In this document: positions 34,364 through 37,638 of the stretch, in pieces | How positions within the stretch are numbered: the stretch's first letter is position 1 | How the letters are laid out: each line of letters begins with the position of its first letter | Assembly (NCBI GenBank): GCA_945787595.1 | Contig: CALZJV010000266.1 | Location: 1-37,638 of the forward strand | Reading direction: 5' to 3' | Length of the DNA stretch: 37,638 bases | DNA from: an uncultured Desulfobacterales bacterium | GTDB taxonomy: Bacteria; Desulfobacterota; Desulfobacteria; Desulfobacterales; JAFDCJ01 | Translations under genes and position numbers: made by a program | The notes under the pieces: model-generated | What the model was told of the DNA's origin: nothing | The model's input: the letters and a program-made list of their open reading frames with translations, nothing else | The model's database searches: none

Positions 34364-36586
34364 ATGAAATCCAAACGTTTTAAAAAATTGTCCGAACGTC
34401 CGGTAAATAAAGAGACCTTTATCCTACCATGGGCCGAAGCCGGGTTGATTAACGATAGCAGTCCTAAAGACCCGCAACCGAGTATCAAAATTGTGGAAGG
34501 CATCGTAACAGAGATAGACGGGGTGCCCCGTGATGAGTTCGATTTAATTGACCATTTTGTTGCCCGGCGAGCGATTAATATCAAGACGGCTGAACGGGCG
34601 ATGAACACGCCTGCGGTAGAAATCGCACGAATGCTGGTGGATATAAACGTATCACGTGACAATATCCTTGAATTGGTGAGTGGCTGCACGCCGGCCAAAC
34701 TGGTGGAGATCGTCCTGAACATGAATGTGCTGGAGATGATGATGGGGCTTTCAAAAATGCGTGCCAGACGAACCCCAGCCAATCAGGCGCATGTTACTAA
34801 TCGTAAAGAAAGCCCCGCACTCTTGGCAGCAGACGCGGCAGAGGCCGCCCTGCGTGGATTCGACGAGATCGAGACGACGATAGCCGTTTCACGATACGCT
34901 CCTCTTAACGCTTTGGCGATACTCGTGGGTTCACAATCAAGCCGAGGCGGTGTCTTGACACAGTGCGCCGTGGAAGAGTCCACTAACCTTCGGTTGGGAT
35001 TTAAAGGGCTGACAAGCTATTCAGAAACTCTATCTGTTTATGGAACTGAGAATACGTTTTACGATGGCGACGACACTCCCTGGTCGAAGATGTTCCTTAC
35101 CGCCGCATATGCGAGCCGGGGAGTCAAGACCCGCTATACATCCGGTACCGGATCTGAAGCACTTCTGGGGCACTCTGAAGGCAAATCGATGCTCTACCTT
35201 GAGGCACGATGCCTGCTTGTCACCCGCGGTGGCGGCAGCCAGGGGACACAAAACGGCTCGATTAGCTGTATCGCACTGCCCGAGTCATTACCAGGTGGTG
35301 TGCGTACGGTATTGGCAGAAAATCTAATTGCGGCGATGCTGGGTCTTGAAGTGGCATCCGGCAACGATGCACTGGCATCCCACTCTGAAATACGTAAAAG
35401 TGCAAAACTCATGCTTCAATTTATTCCGGGCACTGACTTCATTACCTCCGGTTTCGGAGCAATACCGCGTTACGACAATATGTTTGGCGGTGGAGACTTT
35501 GATGTTACCGAACTTGACGACTGGTATGTCCTGCAGCGCGATATGCAGATCGATGGCGGCATTGTCCCGGTCCGCGAGGATGACGTTCTTCGGGTAAGGG
35601 AACTTGGAGCCAGGGCGGTTCAGGCCGTCTTTCGAGCACTAGAATTCGCACCGATATCAGATGCTGAAGTGGAGGCGGCTATCACCGCCTTCAGCAGTCA
35701 GGATATGCCGGATCGTGACCGGATAGTTGACATAGAATCGGCCCAGAGTCTTCTTGAAGGCTCTCTTACCGTAATGGATGTCATCAAAGCACTGGCGAAT
35801 GCAGGGTACCGAGATATTGCTGAAAATGTTTTAGAAATGCAAAGACAGCGCGCCATCGGTGATTATCTCCAGCCATCAGCTATTTTCGATAAAAACTTCC
35901 GGGTAAAAAGCGCCTTTACAGATCCCAATGACTACTGCGGCCCCGGTACCGGGTATCGCGTCGAGGGAGAGCGCTGGTCGGCTTTGCAGTATTTGCCCCA
36001 GGCCTGGGAACCACGCAACTATCTTGAAAAAATAATTACCCAAGATGAGTCACTTTTGTTCGAAGAATCAGGCCCGGCCCAAATCGGGAAGAGGCCTGAG
36101 GTCATTATTGCCTTAAGTCCAACTTTTGGTGTCCAGATCCGACAAAGTCTGGGAGGCTTAGATCTTCGCGAGGTTTTAATATCGATATTAAGTGGTATTC
36201 AAGAAGAAGGGATTCCCTCAAGGATTGTCCGGGTTTTTCACACTTCCGATGTCGCATTTATCGGGCATTGCGGAGCACAACTCAGTGGTTCAGGGGTAGC
36301 CATCGGCATACAAACCAAGGGCACAACCGTCATCCATCATCGAGACCTTGCACCCCTGGAAAACCTGGAACTATTTCCCCAGGCGCCCAATATGAATCTC
36401 GACAACTATTGTCAAATCGGACGTAATGCAGCCCGCTATGCGCTTGAAAAACAAACAAGTCCGGTCGCTGTAAAAATAGACAATACGGTTCGCCTGCGAC
36501 TGATAGTGCAGACTGCGCTGCTGCAACGTTTCGAAGCAAATTGCATTGAACCAGACCGGCAACCGGTTGAGCTGAAAATGATATAA
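34364..36586 (+). CDS. pduC: B12-dependent diol/glycerol dehydratase, fused large and medium subunits
   Basis: 740-aa fusion catalysing adenosylcobalamin-dependent dehydration of 1,2-diols or glycerol to aldehydes. Residues 1 to about 555 match the large subunit (PduC/DhaB) without a gap: the Klebsiella active-site positions His143, Glu170, Glu221, Gln296, Ser301, Asp335 and Ser362 fall at identical numbers here. Position 336, Gln in the Klebsiella enzyme, is Ala. After a linker (about 555-585) the medium subunit (PduD/DhaC) follows: RPEVIIALSPTFGVQIRQSL, SSDVAFIGH-like and SGSGVAIGIQTKGTTVIHHR. GGAGG precedes the ATG. The small subunit follows 12 bp later. No reactivase or shell-protein gene is in the window. 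Confidence 0.94.
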   Translation: MKSKRFKKLSERPVNKETFILPWAEAGLINDSSPKDPQPSIKIVEGIVTEIDGVPRDEFDLIDHFVARRAINIKTAERAMNTPAVEIARMLVDINVSRDNILELVSGCTPAKLVEIVLNMNVLEMMMGLSKMRARRTPANQAHVTNRKESPALLAADAAEAALRGFDEIETTIAVSRYAPLNALAILVGSQSSRGGVLTQCAVEESTNLRLGFKGLTSYSETLSVYGTENTFYDGDDTPWSKMFLTAAYASRGVKTRYTSGTGSEALLGHSEGKSMLYLEARCLLVTRGGGSQGTQNGSISCIALPESLPGGVRTVLAENLIAAMLGLEVASGNDALASHSEIRKSAKLMLQFIPGTDFITSGFGAIPRYDNMFGGGDFDVTELDDWYVLQRDMQIDGGIVPVREDDVLRVRELGARAVQAVFRALEFAPISDAEVEAAITAFSSQDMPDRDRIVDIESAQSLLEGSLTVMDVIKALANAGYRDIAENVLEMQRQRAIGDYLQPSAIFDKNFRVKSAFTDPNDYCGPGTGYRVEGERWSALQYLPQAWEPRNYLEKIITQDESLLFEESGPAQIGKRPEVIIALSPTFGVQIRQSLGGLDLREVLISILSGIQEEGIPSRIVRVFHTSDVAFIGHCGAQLSGSGVAIGIQTKGTTVIHHRDLAPLENLELFPQAPNMNLDNYCQIGRNAARYALEKQTSPVAVKIDNTVRLRLIVQTALLQRFEANCIEPDRQPVELKMI

Positions 36587-36598
36587 GGAAAACCTATT

Positions 36599-36973
36599 AT
36601 GAAAAAGAATACGATTCATACTTTTAGTGGACGATCAATCGATGAGTTAAATGTCCAGGGAATCCTATCAGGTGAGTTGACTGCAGAAGATTTTCGTATC
36701 CATGGTGAGAGATTAAATCATCAGGCCAAGGTTGCCGATGAAGCCGGATACACTCAACTGGCTGAGAATCTGAGGCAAGCTGCGGAATTGACCCACATGT
36801 CAAACGAAGAAATTCTGGAGATATACAACACGTTGAGGCCCCGGCGAACGTCATACACTGAAATGATAGATATGGCTGATCGGCTCGAAAATCAAAGGAA
36901 AGCACCTTTGACTGCTTCGCTTGTGCGAGAAGCGGCTGAAGTATATCTAAAAAGGAGCATTGTAAAGCACTAA
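36599..36973 (+). CDS. pduE: Diol/glycerol dehydratase small subunit
   Basis: 124-aa gamma subunit (PduE/DhaE type), slightly short for the family. Recognisable blocks: ELTAEDFRIHGERLNHQAKVA, then AGYTQLAENLRQAAELT, EEILEIYNTLRPRRTSYTEM and SLVREAAEVYLKRS. It has no N-terminal extension of the kind used to target microcompartments. AAGGAAAA lies before the ATG. It starts 12 bp after the fused alpha-beta gene, so the enzyme would be an (alpha-beta fusion + gamma) complex. Confidence 0.93.
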   Translation: MKKNTIHTFSGRSIDELNVQGILSGELTAEDFRIHGERLNHQAKVADEAGYTQLAENLRQAAELTHMSNEEILEIYNTLRPRRTSYTEMIDMADRLENQRKAPLTASLVREAAEVYLKRSIVKH

Positions 36974-37005
36974 AATAATCCACACAATCGTTACATACTT
37001 CTGAT

Positions 37006-37242
37006 GTGATATGGTTTACCACTTTCCACAAAGAAGTCTATTGTGATCATGGTATCGCCTGTCAGAGTATCCTTTCAGGAGCTGTCGAGAAGGGGTTGGG
37101 AGGATGCTTTTTTCAGAAAGCCTCGCAGACCTTCATAACTGTTGACCGTGAAACTATGCACAGAAGATTAGCCGAGATGATTAATAGGATGGGATACAGA
37201 TTCAGCAAGCAAGATATCTCAACATCTGATTTTCAGTTTTAG
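37006..37242 (+). pseudogene. Possible nitroreductase-family remnant
   Basis: 78 codons, no ribosome-binding site. The piece YCDHGIACQSILSGAVEKGL then GGCFFQKASQTFITVDRETM resembles the interior of nitroreductases (the DCGIA-x-Q-x-I-L-L-G-A-x-x-x-G-L-G-GC helix). The N-terminal FMN-binding part is absent. Most likely a gene fragment left by deletion just after the diol dehydratase operon. Confidence 0.4.
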
Positions 37243-37245
37243 GGT

Positions 37246-37635
37246 TCAGGAAAATTGACAATCCAATAAGTCCACCACATCCTCGATTAACATTGCCACG
37301 AGCTCGTCCCTTTCTTCACTGAAGACTGGATTCGCTCCCCGTACATCCATTTGATACCTGAAGTAAGGTATCTCTGGCTCGCAGCCGGCCTCCACCATCT
37401 CCAGCTGGTCTTCGGATAAATCCAGCAGGCCTTCCACATCTTCTCCTTCACCGTCCCTTTTAGCCATCTCATTGAAATCGTCTGATGAAATCTCAAACGG
37501 CCCATCAATGGGAAAGGCATCAACTTCAAGACGATAGCCACCCTGACTTGAAATGACCCGAAGAATATTATCGGATTGAACATCGCCTTCCTGAATCAGC
37601 TTGGGTTCTTCGATTGATCTAAGTTCCTCAATCAT
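37246..37635 (-). CDS. Hypothetical acidic protein, possibly 5'-truncated by the window
   Basis: Not recognised. 129 aa from an ATG three bases inside the window; the frame is open to the edge, so the true start may be outside. It is very acidic, with beta-strand-like segments (ILRVISSQGGYRLEVDAFPI) and a helical acidic C-terminus (ERDELVAMLIEDVVDLLDCQ). It is convergent with the nitroreductase remnant, with 3 bp between them. Confidence 0.55.
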   Translation of the reverse strand: MIEELRSIEEPKLIQEGDVQSDNILRVISSQGGYRLEVDAFPIDGPFEISSDDFNEMAKRDGEGEDVEGLLDLSEDQLEMVEAGCEPEIPYFRYQMDVRGANPVFSEERDELVAMLIEDVVDLLDCQFS

Positions 37636-37638
37636 CTG

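Noticed and set aside
37006..37242. Intact new small gene after the dehydratase
   Set aside because: No ribosome-binding site, and the sequence reads as an interior nitroreductase segment; kept only as a probable fragment.

Overview
The window looks like a piece of a chromosome from a Desulfobacterota-type bacterium (former Deltaproteobacteria), probably related to sulfate reducers of the Desulfobacterales. This is inferred from gene content (FadE-type acyl-CoA dehydrogenase, sigma-54 activator, PAS-LuxR regulator, a hybrid kinase with an ABC-substrate-binding-like sensor, DsrE-like sulfur-relay proteins, cytochrome bd) and from many dispersed small inverted repeats. There is no rRNA or tRNA gene, no CRISPR array and no transposase gene. 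The genome seems tolerant of non-coding DNA: several 300-700 bp gaps and several broken genes.

Layout. 1-2.4 kb: 3' part of an acyl-CoA dehydrogenase, then a VapBC-like toxin-antitoxin pair. 2.5-5.2 kb (minus): Tat-exported aldo/keto reductase, exported histidine phosphatase and a quinone-reductase-like MDR protein lacking its C-terminus. 5.6-8.1 kb: a GPH-type sugar:cation symporter, then two decayed genes, a DUF1295 membrane protein and a CFA-synthase-like methyltransferase, each with an internal deletion. 8.1-10.6 kb: intact cydA-cydB plus a 39-residue membrane subunit. 11.6-16.9 kb: a PAS/AAA+/Fis sigma-54 activator, a 309 bp inverted-repeat element, a cluster of TGTCGCA words, an excellent -24/-12 promoter, a 68-aa protein and a Tat-exported multicopper oxidase whose frame is broken by one base. 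17-21 kb: small exported and hypothetical proteins and a hybrid sensor kinase. 21.2-27.6 kb (minus): a sulfite-oxidase-family molybdoenzyme and a lipid-modification group (fatty acid desaturase, FAD oxidoreductase, DUF1365, CFA synthase), split by a second copy of the 300 bp repeat. 28.2-30.6 kb: PAS-LuxR regulator and an FKBP/SlyD-like plus methyltransferase fusion. 31.2-32.4 kb (minus): a compact operon of two DsrE-like proteins with an unusual 57-aa protein between them. 33.1-37 kb: an FMN-reductase-like flavoprotein, a YhcH/YjgK/YiaL protein and a B12-dependent diol dehydratase with fused alpha and beta subunits plus a separate small subunit.

How parts may work together. The desaturase/FAD oxidoreductase/DUF1365/CFA genes belong with the broken DUF1295 and CFA-like genes at 7-8 kb; in other bacteria all of these tend to sit in one membrane-lipid modification cluster, so one half appears intact and the other lost. 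The sigma-54 activator most likely drives the -24/-12 promoter of the 68-aa gene and multicopper oxidase. Cytochrome bd, the multicopper oxidase and the lipid genes would all suit brief oxygen exposure (inference). The diol dehydratase keeps all the substrate-binding residues I can place but has Ala at position 336, hinting at a wider substrate pocket.
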